Part shown: one piece after another, positions 16,210 to 24,370 of the stretch
How positions within the stretch are numbered: position 1 is the stretch's first letter
How the letters are laid out: the number at the start of each line of letters is the position of its first letter
Notes under the pieces: model-generated
Databases searched by the model: none
Seen by the model: only the letters and a program-made list of their open reading frames with translations
Told to the model about the DNA's origin: nothing
Position numbers and translations under genes: made by a program
Assembly (NCBI GenBank): GCA_045635885.1
Contig: JAZTWO010000041.1
Coordinates: forward strand, 1 to 61,469
Origin: RGIG4608 sp045635885
Lineage (GTDB): Bacteria; Bacillota; Clostridia; Oscillospirales; CAG-272
Length of the DNA stretch: 61,469 nt
Direction of reading: 5' to 3'

Positions 16210-16250
16210 TTTTCCTATAAATCAAAATTTGATACTAGTAAATAATAACA

Positions 16251-16290
16251 CAAAAAAGGCGCAATTTCAAGTGAATTGCGCCTTTTTATT
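16251..16290. terminator. Bidirectional terminator
   Basis: AAAAAAGGCGCAATT/AATTGCGCCTTTTT around TCAAGTG (16253-16285). T-runs on both strands serve the PBP2 operon and the convergent repressor gene. Confidence 0.9.
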
Positions 16291-16293
16291 ATT

Positions 16294-17112
16294 TTATTTT
16301 CTTTTCAATTTGCCAATCACGCGTCCAACGCAGCTAACGTCTTCAAAATCCTTAAGAAGAATATCACCATACATTGAATTTATAGAGATGAGACGGTCGC
16401 CACCGTAAATTTTGAAATATCCGTTTCCGTCAAGAATGAATATACCAAGCTCACCGACCTCAACATAGTCGGAATTAGCCACCAAAAGAACGTCGCCATC
16501 ACGATATTTTGGCTCCATACTGTTACCGCTAATACGAAGAGCAAAATCCGCCTCACGAGTTCTTTCGTTATCGGGAATCATAATGTCATCACTTGCAGGC
16601 GACTCAACAAACACACCAACACCTGCAGAAACAGGCATATCAAAAAGAGCGATGGCACGTTTTCCAAGTCCACGGTTTTGAGCAAGCTCACGAGCAGAAA
16701 TTTTTGTGCTTGGAGCAGCAATGGGAGAAAGAATTTTTGTTCCCTTTTCTTTAACCTCAACAGAATGATCTTGATATGGCGCTCTTGCAACTCTTTCTTT
16801 TTCTTTGTCAAGAACGAGTGTAACAAGCTCCTTACCATGTGAATCGAGCGCACGATAATTTTCAATAAGGTGCATTTCGCCACGGTCAAGAGTGAAATTA
16901 TTGGTGTTTTCAGGCACACCGTTTACAACGTATTCAAGCGAAGTGTCAAGCGCATCACAAATAGCCACGATATTTGAAAGCTTGGGACTATCACTAATTC
17001 CCGCAAGAATTTTAGAAAGTGTTCCAAGGGGAATTCCCGTCATTTCAGAGAGCATGTCGTTAGTTATTTTCTTTTCGCTTTTAAGAAGCTTTATTCTATC
17101 AATATAATCCAT
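16294..17112 (-). CDS. XRE-type repressor with S24 autoprotease domain
   Basis: A 272-residue LexA/CI-like regulator. An HTH_XRE domain occupies about residues 5-65, followed by a linker and a peptidase S24 domain. The self-cleavage bond is probably A163-G164 (PVSAGVG). The catalytic dyad is S198 (SGNSMEP) and K234 (GYFKIYG). RecA-stimulated or stress-induced self-cleavage would inactivate it. It differs from true LexA, which has a winged helix, and resembles phage or ICE repressors, but no phage genes are near. It is divergent from a small membrane protein whose promoter holds an 18-base palindrome, a likely operator. The ATG at 17112 has GGAG 7 bases upstream. Confidence 0.88.
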   Translation of the reverse strand: MDYIDRIKLLKSEKKITNDMLSEMTGIPLGTLSKILAGISDSPKLSNIVAICDALDTSLEYVVNGVPENTNNFTLDRGEMHLIENYRALDSHGKELVTLVLDKEKERVARAPYQDHSVEVKEKGTKILSPIAAPSTKISARELAQNRGLGKRAIALFDMPVSAGVGVFVESPASDDIMIPDNERTREADFALRISGNSMEPKYRDGDVLLVANSDYVEVGELGIFILDGNGYFKIYGGDRLISINSMYGDILLKDFEDVSCVGRVIGKLKRK

Positions 17113-17154
17113 AAGTGTTCTCCTTTCACTTATCAAATTTCCTTTTGTGGAATT

Positions 17155-17183
17155 ATTATATCACACATTTTTCCATTTGTAAA
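17155..17183 (-). promoter_or_regulatory. Promoter of the XRE-S24 gene
   Basis: On the minus strand TTTACA (17183-17178), 17 bases, TATAAT (17160-17155). The motif TTTTTCCATTT occurs twice, at 17168-17178 and 17210-17220, and could be an operator half-site. Confidence 0.75.
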
Positions 17184-17233
17184 GACATTTTTGAAAATTT
17201 TTAAAATATTTTTCCATTTTTAGAAAAAACCTA

Positions 17234-17262
17234 TTGACAAACGGTGTCGTTTGTGGTATTAT
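17234..17262 (+). promoter_or_regulatory. Promoter with embedded operator palindrome
   Basis: TTGACA (17234-17239), 17 bases, TATTAT (17257-17262). The spacer contains ACAAACG-GTGT-CGTTTGT (17237-17254), a perfect inverted repeat with 7-base arms, ideally placed to block RNA polymerase. The adjacent divergent XRE-S24 protein is the natural candidate to bind it. Confidence 0.75.
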
Positions 17263-17303
17263 AAGGTCACAACAGTTCCAAATTAAGAAAAAGGAGATTT
17301 ACT

Positions 17304-17642
17304 ATGAACGCTACATATCACTACAAAACAGGTAGAAATAATATAACTTTCGATAAGGGAAATTCCAAAAAAGGAAACTTCAAACCCTTTGTTCGCAAGC
17401 AGCCCGCATACGTTGAATTTGCAGATAAATGCCTTTCATTTATTGATATGGTTCTTGAATTTCTCTGCTCTGCCCGTGTCATAGTTGCGGCAAAAGCATT
17501 CTTTTCATTTGCGGTTTTGCTCGGCTTTTTGGGAATTATCGGCGGCATCGAAATTGGCACAATATCCCTTGTTTCAGGCATCACATGTCTTTCATTAATT
17601 ATTGCACTTGAGTTTGTAATTTTAAGAGAAGAAAAATTTTAA
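17304..17642 (+). CDS. Small two-helix membrane protein of unknown function
   Basis: A 112-residue protein not recognised by family. A polar, basic N-terminus (about 45 residues, KGNSKKGNFKPFVRKQ) is followed by two membrane helices at about 54-76 and 80-103, then a short charged tail (LREEKF). It is expressed from a divergent promoter opposite the XRE-S24 repressor and preceded by AAAAAGGAG. The promoter palindrome suggests direct repression by that neighbour, so it may be a stress-induced membrane protein, but no function can be assigned from sequence. It is monocistronic with a strong terminator. Confidence 0.7.
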   Translation: MNATYHYKTGRNNITFDKGNSKKGNFKPFVRKQPAYVEFADKCLSFIDMVLEFLCSARVIVAAKAFFSFAVLLGFLGIIGGIEIGTISLVSGITCLSLIIALEFVILREEKF

Positions 17643-17645
17643 TAA

Positions 17646-17685
17646 ACAAAAAACACCACGGCAAAAACGCCGTGGTGTTTTTATT
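17646..17685. terminator. Bidirectional terminator
   Basis: AAACACCACGGC/GCCGTGGTGTTT around AAAAAC (17651-17680) with T-runs on both strands, between two convergent genes. Confidence 0.92.
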
Positions 17686-17689
17686 TTAT

Positions 17690-18940
17690 TTAGTCAACGA
17701 AAACAATGTCACCATTTTCATCAAGAAGTGTGTATTCAGGAAGTTCAATAGATGTTGTTCCCAAATCATTTAGAAGCACAAGCACTTCAATATATTCTAT
17801 TCTATCCTTTTCATAAGGGCTAGAATAAACTACTTCAAATACACACACTGCCTTTGTAAACATACCATTTTCAAAATAGATATAAAGTTCTGCAGAATCT
17901 GCGCCAATGTATTCAGCTACAACTGCATCAAGAGCCATCTTATAGTATCTTCCCTCTTCGTCATATGTGAGGTAATCTACGCTGATATAGTTTTTAGCTT
18001 CTTCAACACCTGCGTTAAAGTCATCCATTGTTCCGCCAACGGGAGTTGCATACCAATCAGCATAGCTATCCTGCTTCACCACATAGAACTCGCCATCAAT
18101 AAGTGTCAAATATGTTCCTAGTGTTTGACCGTAAGCTGAAACTTCAATTCCAATTGTAGTATCAGCAAATTTAATACCCAATTCTACAGAATATCCATCA
18201 TATGACACAACTCCATTCAATGTGAAGTTTCTGTTGTCAAGAAGAGCCGCCAACTGTTCTGTTGTAACTGTTGTTTCAACGCCTTCAGCAGCATTGTTGG
18301 GGTCAACAACGCCGTCATTAAGAATCACGTATGAAGGAATATCAATAACTGTTGTTCCAACGTTCTTGATTTCCACGGTTTCTTTCATATCCATATATTC
18401 TGACTCAGCAATAGCATAAGAAAGAACGCCATTATTAAACTGGAATTTGAAAACCGTATGTGTACCATCTTCCCATACATAGGTCTTTGTAGCTTCATCA
18501 TAAACCAAGTCTTCAAATTCAATCTCGTAAAGACCTACCGTTTCGCCCAAAGTAATATTCTCCATGTCAGGCATATATTCAGATTTTGAACCTACCCAAC
18601 CGGCATTAGTTTCAGAAAGAATACAACCGCCTTCAAAATCATAAACCATAGACTGTTTGTAATCATCAACTTCAGCTACTATTCTTGCTTTAGTGTCAGC
18701 AACTTCAATGAAATAATAATATCCAGGACTGTTTTGACTTACTGTGTAGTTTGTGGAATTATACAAGTTTTCCCATTCTGATTTGTCAATAGTTGTTCTT
18801 GAACCGCTAATGTATTTGTCAATCAAACCTCCAACAAATCCACTAACGTCGTTCCAAGTTTTTTCAAAGTCACAAGAAGTGAGCATGAACGTTGAAAGTA
18901 ACATTACTGTTACAAGTACTAGTGATAGAATTCTTCTCAT
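17690..18940 (-). CDS. Lipoprotein with duplicated domain, unknown function
   Basis: A 416-residue secreted lipoprotein. The signal peptide is MRRILSLVLVTVMLLSTFMLTSC, with lipobox LTSC and the lipidated Cys at 23. Two similar halves follow, roughly residues 50-215 and 225-416. Each ends with the same pattern: VGTTVIDIPSYVILNDG in the first and LGTTSIELPEYTLLDENG in the second, each preceded by a strand pair ending FNNGVLSY or FENGMFTK. The repeats are beta-rich and acidic. This resembles outer-face lipoproteins of gut Clostridia built from repeated beta domains; I cannot name the family. It may bind a ligand or assist an envelope complex. It is monocistronic, with AAAGGA before the ATG. Confidence 0.7.
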   Translation of the reverse strand: MRRILSLVLVTVMLLSTFMLTSCDFEKTWNDVSGFVGGLIDKYISGSRTTIDKSEWENLYNSTNYTVSQNSPGYYYFIEVADTKARIVAEVDDYKQSMVYDFEGGCILSETNAGWVGSKSEYMPDMENITLGETVGLYEIEFEDLVYDEATKTYVWEDGTHTVFKFQFNNGVLSYAIAESEYMDMKETVEIKNVGTTVIDIPSYVILNDGVVDPNNAAEGVETTVTTEQLAALLDNRNFTLNGVVSYDGYSVELGIKFADTTIGIEVSAYGQTLGTYLTLIDGEFYVVKQDSYADWYATPVGGTMDDFNAGVEEAKNYISVDYLTYDEEGRYYKMALDAVVAEYIGADSAELYIYFENGMFTKAVCVFEVVYSSPYEKDRIEYIEVLVLLNDLGTTSIELPEYTLLDENGDIVFVD

Positions 18941-19101
18941 AATTTTTCCTTTCTTTTGAGACTGAATTTAAAATGCCATCAAGAGAAAAGCATTTTATGG
19001 TAATCTCTATGTTATTATATTAACATACATATATACGAATTGCAATAGCATTTTATTTTTTTGTATAATATTATATATTTTCATATATTTTTTTGTACAT
19101 A

Positions 19102-19134
19102 TTAATCAAAAAACGGCTCAAACGAGCCGTTTAA
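19102..19134 (-). terminator. Terminator after the HIT gene
   Basis: AAACGGCTC/GAGCCGTTT around AAAC (19111-19132), with a T-run on the minus strand. Confidence 0.88.
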
Positions 19135-19140
19135 AATTAT

Positions 19141-19479
19141 TTAAGCCATTTTGTCTGAAAGCTTTGCGCCACCAACAATGTGGAAATGAAGATGATGAAC
19201 AGTTTGACATGCATCATCACCACAGTTTGAAATTACACGATAACCATTTTCAATTCCAGCTTCTTTAGCAATTCTTGGAATATTTTCAAAAATTTTAGCA
19301 ACGATTGCGCTATTCTCTGCAGTAATTTCATCAACGCACGCAATATGTGCCTTGGGAATTACTAAAATATGCACGGGTGCTTGGGGGGCAATGTCATAAA
19401 AAGCATAGATATCCTCGTTTTCAAATGCCTTTTTAGATGGGATTTCCCCATTTATAATTTTACAAAATAAGCAGCTCAT
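19141..19479 (-). CDS. HIT-family nucleotide hydrolase (HinT-like)
   Basis: A 112-residue histidine-triad protein. The HIT motif is H96-L-H98-F-H100 followed by IVGG, with H98 the expected nucleophile. The N-terminal CLFCKI is the start of the zinc-binding C-x2-C seen in many HinT proteins. HinT enzymes cleave purine-nucleoside phosphoramidates such as lysyl-AMP and act as dimers in the cytoplasm. Length is normal for the family. GGAG precedes the ATG and the gene has its own promoter, divergent from the FkbM gene. Confidence 0.93.
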   Translation of the reverse strand: MSCLFCKIINGEIPSKKAFENEDIYAFYDIAPQAPVHILVIPKAHIACVDEITAENSAIVAKIFENIPRIAKEAGIENGYRVISNCGDDACQTVHHLHFHIVGGAKLSDKMA

Positions 19480-19509
19480 AGTTTTTTCTCCTTTGGTTTT
19501 TATGTATTG

Positions 19510-19538
19510 ATTTTAACACTTTTTGCATTGATAGTCAA
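19510..19538 (-). promoter_or_regulatory. Promoter of the HIT gene
   Basis: On the minus strand TTGACT (19538-19533), 17 bases, TAAAAT (19515-19510). Confidence 0.75.
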
Positions 19539-19545
19539 TAAGTTA

Positions 19546-19574
19546 TTGATATTTTTTTGATTTTGTGTTATAAT
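19546..19574 (+). promoter_or_regulatory. Promoter of the FkbM methyltransferase gene
   Basis: TTGATA (19546-19551), 17 bases, TATAAT (19569-19574). Only seven bases separate its -35 from the -35 of the divergent HIT promoter. Confidence 0.8.
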
Positions 19575-19601
19575 CATTTTAATAATTTTTTGGAGATTTG
19601 T

Positions 19602-20687
19602 ATGAATATCAATATAAGCTTAGATTTATGGCATTATCTTGCCAAAGCCAATCGCCCAATCGTGATGTACGGAATGGGCAATGGTGCGGACAAGATTATT
19701 GCTGTTTGTGAAAAATACGGCATTGAAATTTCAGATTTCTTTGCAAGTGACGGTTTTGTCAGGGGACACTCCTTCCATGGAAAAACCGTAATTTCATATT
19801 CCACAATGAAGGAAAAATATCAGGGGAAAAACCCAATTGTTTTACTTTCTTTCGCCTCTTCTCTGCCCGACGTTATGGCACTTTTCAAAAAGGTGGGCGA
19901 AGAATGTGAATTGTATGCTCCTGACGTCCCCGTTTTTGGAGAAACACTTTTCACAATGGAATTTTTCAACGAAAACCGTGCACGATTTGAGGCGGTTTAT
20001 AATATGCTTGCCGATGAAGAATCAAAACGAATTTTTGAAAACGTAATCTCATATAAACTCACGGGCAATATTGATTATCTTTGGAAAAGCGAGAGCGACA
20101 AAGCAGAGGTTTATGAAAAAATTCTTGATTGCAAAAGCATTAAGCGATACGTTGACCTTGGTGCCTATAATGGCGACACAATTCGTGAAATGCTTAACTT
20201 TAACCCCAACTTAACTCAAGCAATCGCTCTTGAGCCGGACGCAAGAAATTTTAGAAAACTTAATGAATATGCCCTGACGGTTGATAACATTGACATCAAA
20301 TGCATCAACGCAGGCGCTTGGTGTGAAAACACCACTCTGCTTTTTGATGCAAGCGGAAATAGAAACGCAGGCATTGTTTCAAAGGGAAATATCGTTTCAA
20401 AAATCAAAGAGGTCCCCGTTGTTTCAGTTGACGAGGTGCTTGAAGGTGCTTTTGTGGACTACATAAAATATGACGTTGAAGGTTCTGAAAAAGAGGCGCT
20501 TATCGGCTCTGCACAGACCATAAAAACGCACGCACCCAAGCTTCTTGTTTCCCTTTATCACAGAAGTGAGGATGTGTTTACCCTGCCCGAATTAGTTAAG
20601 GAATTAAATCCCGATTATTCCCTTTATATTCGTCGCTTCCCATACATTCCTGCGTGGGATCTTAATCTATATGCAATAAAAAAATAA
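19602..20687 (+). CDS. FkbM-family SAM methyltransferase with N-terminal Rossmann-like domain
   Basis: A 361-residue protein with two parts. Residues 1-110 look like a nucleotide-binding fold (IVMYGMGNGADKIIAVCEKYGIEISDFFASD), as in PglD-like or sugar-epimerase N-termini. Residues about 175-361 form an FkbM methyltransferase: YVDLGAYNGDT is SAM motif I near 183, IALEPDARNFRKL is motif II, and VDYIKYDVEGSE the conserved post-II motif. FkbM enzymes usually O-methylate polyketides, glycans or lipids. The fusion suggests a sugar- or glycan-linked role (inference). GGAG lies 6 bases before the ATG at 19602; a longer in-frame start lacks a ribosome site. Monocistronic. Confidence 0.85.
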   Translation: MNINISLDLWHYLAKANRPIVMYGMGNGADKIIAVCEKYGIEISDFFASDGFVRGHSFHGKTVISYSTMKEKYQGKNPIVLLSFASSLPDVMALFKKVGEECELYAPDVPVFGETLFTMEFFNENRARFEAVYNMLADEESKRIFENVISYKLTGNIDYLWKSESDKAEVYEKILDCKSIKRYVDLGAYNGDTIREMLNFNPNLTQAIALEPDARNFRKLNEYALTVDNIDIKCINAGAWCENTTLLFDASGNRNAGIVSKGNIVSKIKEVPVVSVDEVLEGAFVDYIKYDVEGSEKEALIGSAQTIKTHAPKLLVSLYHRSEDVFTLPELVKELNPDYSLYIRRFPYIPAWDLNLYAIKK

Positions 20688-20720
20688 AAAACGCAATTTT
20701 TTTGCGTTTTTTATTTTTTG
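20686..20720 (+). terminator. Terminator after the FkbM gene
   Basis: AAAAACGCAA/TTGCGTTTTTT around a T-rich loop, followed by ATTTTTTG. Confidence 0.8.
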
Positions 20721-20797
20721 AAATTTAAATTATATAGCAAAAATACAAAATTTGGAGGATTAAGATAAATTTATTTATATATTTGTTACACAAATAA

Positions 20798-20826
20798 TTG
20801 ACAATTATCTATAAATTTGATATAAT
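20798..20826 (+). promoter_or_regulatory. Consensus promoter of the rnf operon
   Basis: TTGACA (20798-20803), 17 bases, TATAAT (20821-20826); both boxes are perfect. The predicted leader is about 35 bases long. Confidence 0.9.
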
Positions 20827-20868
20827 AAACTGATTAAATATAAATATTAATATGAAGGAGTGAACAAA

Positions 20869-22185
20869 TTGCCTTTATTCAAAAAATTACCGGGTGTATC
20901 CCTTCCCCACAAAAAAGGGACAGCAAAATCAGTTCCCGTGGCTATGCCCACGCCTGCAAGTGTACTTATGCCCCTCTCAATGCATATCGGTGCGCCTGCA
21001 ACTCCCGTTGTTAAAACAGGTGATCTTGTAACCGTTGGTCAGGTTATTGCCGAGGCATCGGGATACGTTTCTGCAAAAATTCATTCAAGTGTTTCAGGCA
21101 AGGTTAAAAACACAGATACCACCATTCTTTCAAACGGGAGAAAGGTTTCTGCCATCCTTATTGAAAGTGATGGGCTTGATACTCCCTGCGACACACTTGC
21201 TCCACGTGAGGTTAACACACTTGAAGACCTTGTAAATGCAGTTAAGGATAGTGGCATTGTTGGTCTTGGTGGCGCAGGATTTCCCACTGCAGTAAAGCTC
21301 AACGTTAAGTCCGTTGACGAAATTGTTATTAACGGTGCAGAATGCGAGCCATATATTACAAGTGATACTCACACCATGCTCGACCGTGGCGACGATATTC
21401 GTTTTGGTATTGAAATTCTAAACAAATGCTTAAATCCCCAAAAGGTGATTTTTGGCATTGAAAAGAATAAGCCGGAATGTATTGAAAACATTAAAAATCT
21501 CACATCCGATATTGAAAACGTGACTATTGCTCCCCTTAAGGCAATGTACCCTCAGGGCGGAGAAAAGGTTCTTGTTTATCACACAACGGGCAAGGTTATT
21601 ATGGAAGGAAAGCTCCCCATTGATGCAGGTGTTATTGTAATCAACTGCACAACCTTGGCAGAGATTGCTTCATTCATAAAAACAGGTATGCCCCTTACTA
21701 AAAAGTGCATCACTATTGACGGTGGTGCTGTTGCAGAGCCCAAAAACGTTATTGCTCCTATCGGCACAAAAATTGCTGATATTATCGAATTTGCAGGCGG
21801 AGTTAAATCCGAACCCCAAAAGATAATTCTTGGTGGTCCTATGATGGGTTGGTCCGTTGAAAGCATGGAAATGCCCGTTATGAAAAACACTAACGCAGTT
21901 CTCTTCTTCAACGAATATGAAGCAACTGTTCCAGAGCCCACTGCTTGCATTAAATGCGGCAACTGCGTAAATGCTTGCCCCTTCGGTCTTGATCCCAAGG
22001 CATTCGTTCAGGCATTGCGTGCAGGTGATGACGAGGCACTTGTCAACCTTAAAGCAAACATCTGCATGGAATGTGGTTGTTGCTCTTTCGCATGCCCTGC
22101 TAAGCGTCAGCTTGTTCACACAAACAAGATTGCCAAAGCAAAGGTAATGAAAATTCTTAAAGAACGTCAGGAGGCGAAAAAATAA
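20869..22185 (+). CDS. rnfC: Rnf complex subunit C (electron transport)
   Basis: The peripheral subunit of the Rnf complex, which couples ferredoxin oxidation and NAD+ reduction to Na+ or H+ export. RnfC carries the NADH/FMN-binding Rossmann core (GIVGLGGAGFPTAVKL near 125-140; the NGAECEPYI segment) and two C-terminal 4Fe-4S clusters, CIKCGNCVNACP and CMECGCCSFACP. About 438 residues, matching clostridial RnfC. The TTG at 20869 is the start: AAGGAG is 8 bases upstream, and the earlier in-frame GTG overlaps that site. It ends TAATG, so rnfD begins within its stop codon. Confidence 0.95.
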   Translation: MPLFKKLPGVSLPHKKGTAKSVPVAMPTPASVLMPLSMHIGAPATPVVKTGDLVTVGQVIAEASGYVSAKIHSSVSGKVKNTDTTILSNGRKVSAILIESDGLDTPCDTLAPREVNTLEDLVNAVKDSGIVGLGGAGFPTAVKLNVKSVDEIVINGAECEPYITSDTHTMLDRGDDIRFGIEILNKCLNPQKVIFGIEKNKPECIENIKNLTSDIENVTIAPLKAMYPQGGEKVLVYHTTGKVIMEGKLPIDAGVIVINCTTLAEIASFIKTGMPLTKKCITIDGGAVAEPKNVIAPIGTKIADIIEFAGGVKSEPQKIILGGPMMGWSVESMEMPVMKNTNAVLFFNEYEATVPEPTACIKCGNCVNACPFGLDPKAFVQALRAGDDEALVNLKANICMECGCCSFACPAKRQLVHTNKIAKAKVMKILKERQEAKK

Positions 22186-23132
22186 TGAATAATCTTTTGA
22201 CAGTTTCTCCCTCTCCACATATCAGAAGTCCAAGAACAACAACTTCAATTATGACAACCGTGCTTATCGCACTTTTCCCTGCGGCACTTTTGTCAGTTGT
22301 GTTTTTCGGATTCAAAGCACTCCTCATTCTTTTGGTTTCAAACCTTGCGTGCGGACTTCTCGAATACGGTTGGTGCAGACTCAACAAGCTTAAAAATACA
22401 GTTGTTGACGTTTCTTGCTTTGTAACAGGCACACTTTTGGCACTCACTCTTCCTGCAAATCTTGGCGAATTTAAGAATTTGTGGATGGTTGTTGTTGGTG
22501 CTTTTATAGCAATTATCATAGTTAAAGAATTCTTTGGTGGAATTGGTTACAACTTTGCAAACCCTGCAATTACCGCAAGAATAGCAATGCTCGTTTGCTT
22601 TCCCGACGCTATGACTCAAACCGTACATACAAGCTTTACAAACGTTGAGCTTGCTTCGAGTGCTACTCCCCTTGGAGATATAGCTGCAAATAAGGGTGAG
22701 CTTCTCCCCTCTTGGATTGAAATGTTCGTGGGTGATCACGCAGGCGCAATTGGTGAAGTTTCTGCTCTTGCTCTTATTATCGGTGGTATCTTCCTTATCG
22801 CAACTAAGGTTATCACATGGCACATTCCCGTTTCATTTATTGCAACTGTTGGTCTTTTCACACTCGCAACAGGAACATACCCCTCATATCAAATTATTGC
22901 GGGCGGTCTTATGATTGGTGCATTCTTTATGGCAACCGATTACGTTACAAGCCCAGATACACCCAAGGGTAAGTTGGTATTTGGTATTGGATGCGGCCTT
23001 ATCACTGCGGTTATCCGTGTTTACGGTGGCTACCCCGAAGGCGTTTCATTTGCAATTTTGCTTATGAACATTCTTAATCCCTATATCATCAAATTGACTA
23101 GAAATAAGGCGTTTGGAGGTATTAAGCAATGA
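22185..23132 (+). CDS. rnfD: Rnf complex subunit D (membrane flavoprotein)
   Basis: A 315-residue integral membrane subunit with eight to nine helices. The SSATPLGD segment near residue 165 fits the covalent FMN attachment motif (S/T-x-A-T), with FMN joined to the Thr. It moves electrons within the membrane and is a likely ion-channel partner of RnfE, RnfA and RnfG. Its start overlaps the rnfC stop by one base and its stop overlaps the rnfG start by four bases, so the three are translationally coupled. Confidence 0.95.
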   Translation: MNNLLTVSPSPHIRSPRTTTSIMTTVLIALFPAALLSVVFFGFKALLILLVSNLACGLLEYGWCRLNKLKNTVVDVSCFVTGTLLALTLPANLGEFKNLWMVVVGAFIAIIIVKEFFGGIGYNFANPAITARIAMLVCFPDAMTQTVHTSFTNVELASSATPLGDIAANKGELLPSWIEMFVGDHAGAIGEVSALALIIGGIFLIATKVITWHIPVSFIATVGLFTLATGTYPSYQIIAGGLMIGAFFMATDYVTSPDTPKGKLVFGIGCGLITAVIRVYGGYPEGVSFAILLMNILNPYIIKLTRNKAFGGIKQ

Positions 23133-23647
23133 AAAACGATAGTGTGAAATCATTGGTTGTACTCACCGCCTGCGCACTTGTTATAATGGTTCTTCTTGCA
23201 GGCATTAATATTGCAACCAAGGATAGAATCGAGCAAAACAATTACGAAAAAATGATGAAATCACTTGAAGGTCTTATTCCCGATGTTGAAAAAACCGATT
23301 ACGAACAGGTTGAAGACCTTTCAGCATATCCAAAATCCATATCCGCAATTTTTGTTGATAAAGAAGGCCGTGGCATTGCAGTAATATTCACCGCAAAATC
23401 ACAGTATTCTTCATCACCAATGAAATATGCAGTCGGCTTTGATGCAGATGGCAAAATCATATCTGTAAATCAAATCACATATATGGAATCAAAGAGCTTT
23501 GGTAACTACTATAAGTCCTATCAGGGTCTTGTACAGTCCGAGGCAAGTGGTGTTGAAGTGTTTGGTGGCGTTACATACTCTTCAAACGCATTCAAATCAG
23601 GTCTTAATGATGCTTTTGAAGCATTTAAGATTACAAACAATAAATAA
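23129..23647 (+). CDS. rnfG: Rnf complex subunit G (FMN-binding)
   Basis: A 172-residue subunit with one N-terminal membrane anchor (residues 9-27) and an extracytoplasmic FMN-binding domain. The C-terminal motif GGVTYSSNAFKSGLNDA corresponds to the SGATxxS FMN-attachment site, with Thr at the expected place; the residue before it is Val where Ala is usual. The domain's LPxxF-like start is degenerate (LIPDVEKTD). It overlaps rnfD by four bases; AGGAGG precedes rnfE 13 bases on. Confidence 0.93.
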   Translation: MKNDSVKSLVVLTACALVIMVLLAGINIATKDRIEQNNYEKMMKSLEGLIPDVEKTDYEQVEDLSAYPKSISAIFVDKEGRGIAVIFTAKSQYSSSPMKYAVGFDADGKIISVNQITYMESKSFGNYYKSYQGLVQSEASGVEVFGGVTYSSNAFKSGLNDAFEAFKITNNK

Positions 23648-23659
23648 GGAGGACGGAAA

Positions 23660-24370
23660 ATGAATAACAATAAAATGTCAACCTTGACCAAAGGTATCAT
23701 CAAAGAAAACCCCGTTCTCGTGCTTGTTCTCGGAACCTGCCCCACCCTTGCGGTAACAACAGGAATTGTTTCTGCAATCAGTATGGGACTTGCAACTCTT
23801 GCGGTGCTTGTTTGCTCAAACATGGCAATTTCGGCACTTAGAAACGTTATTCCCGACAAGGTTAGAATTCCCTCTTACATAGTTCTTATTGCGGGCTTTG
23901 TAACCGCCGTTCAAATGCTTTTGCAGGCATATGCACCCGACATTTATGATTTGCTTGGTGTTTATCTTGCACTTATCGTTGTAAACTGCATCATTCTTGG
24001 CAGAGCCGAGATGTTTGCAAACAAAAATAACGTAATTGATTCTGCCCTTGACGGAGTTGGTATGGGAATTGGCTTTACACTTACACTTTTCGTAATGGCT
24101 TTCATTCGTGAAGTGCTTGGAAGCGCTACCTTCGCAGGTATCGCAATCCCATTCCTTGAACCCTTCAAGCTCCCCATTCTTGTAAGCGCCCCCGGTGGCT
24201 TCTTCGTGTTCGGCATTCTCATTGCTCTTGTTGGAATTATCACAAAGGGTGAATATCCCAAGAAAAAGAGCTTTGGTTGTGAGGGTTGCCCCTCTGCCGC
24301 ATCCTGCGCAAAGGCGAAAAGCGGCAAAGGATGTGCTAATTCTGCAGAAAGCGAGGTAGCAGAGGCATGA
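23660..24370 (+). CDS. rnfE: Rnf complex subunit E with Cys-rich tail
   Basis: A 236-residue polytopic subunit (six helices) of the RnfA/RnfE pair, which hold an intramembrane iron-sulfur site through conserved cysteines: one is in LGTCPTLAV near residue 27, another in VNCIILG near 108. The C-terminal 30 residues are atypical: CEGCPSAASCAKAKSGKGC is a cytosolic Cys-rich tail not needed in canonical RnfE (about 200 residues). It might bind metal. It overlaps rnfA by four bases. Confidence 0.93.
   Translation: MNNNKMSTLTKGIIKENPVLVLVLGTCPTLAVTTGIVSAISMGLATLAVLVCSNMAISALRNVIPDKVRIPSYIVLIAGFVTAVQMLLQAYAPDIYDLLGVYLALIVVNCIILGRAEMFANKNNVIDSALDGVGMGIGFTLTLFVMAFIREVLGSATFAGIAIPFLEPFKLPILVSAPGGFFVFGILIALVGIITKGEYPKKKSFGCEGCPSAASCAKAKSGKGCANSAESEVAEA

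Noticed and set aside
15653..16245. Short ORFs running through the repeat copy B
   Set aside because: They are not kept in copy A, lack ribosome sites, and one extends into the PBP2 gene antisense.
16294..17642. Prophage immunity region
   Set aside because: The XRE-S24 repressor looks phage-like, but there are no integrase, capsid, replication or lysis genes nearby, and neighbours are host-type.
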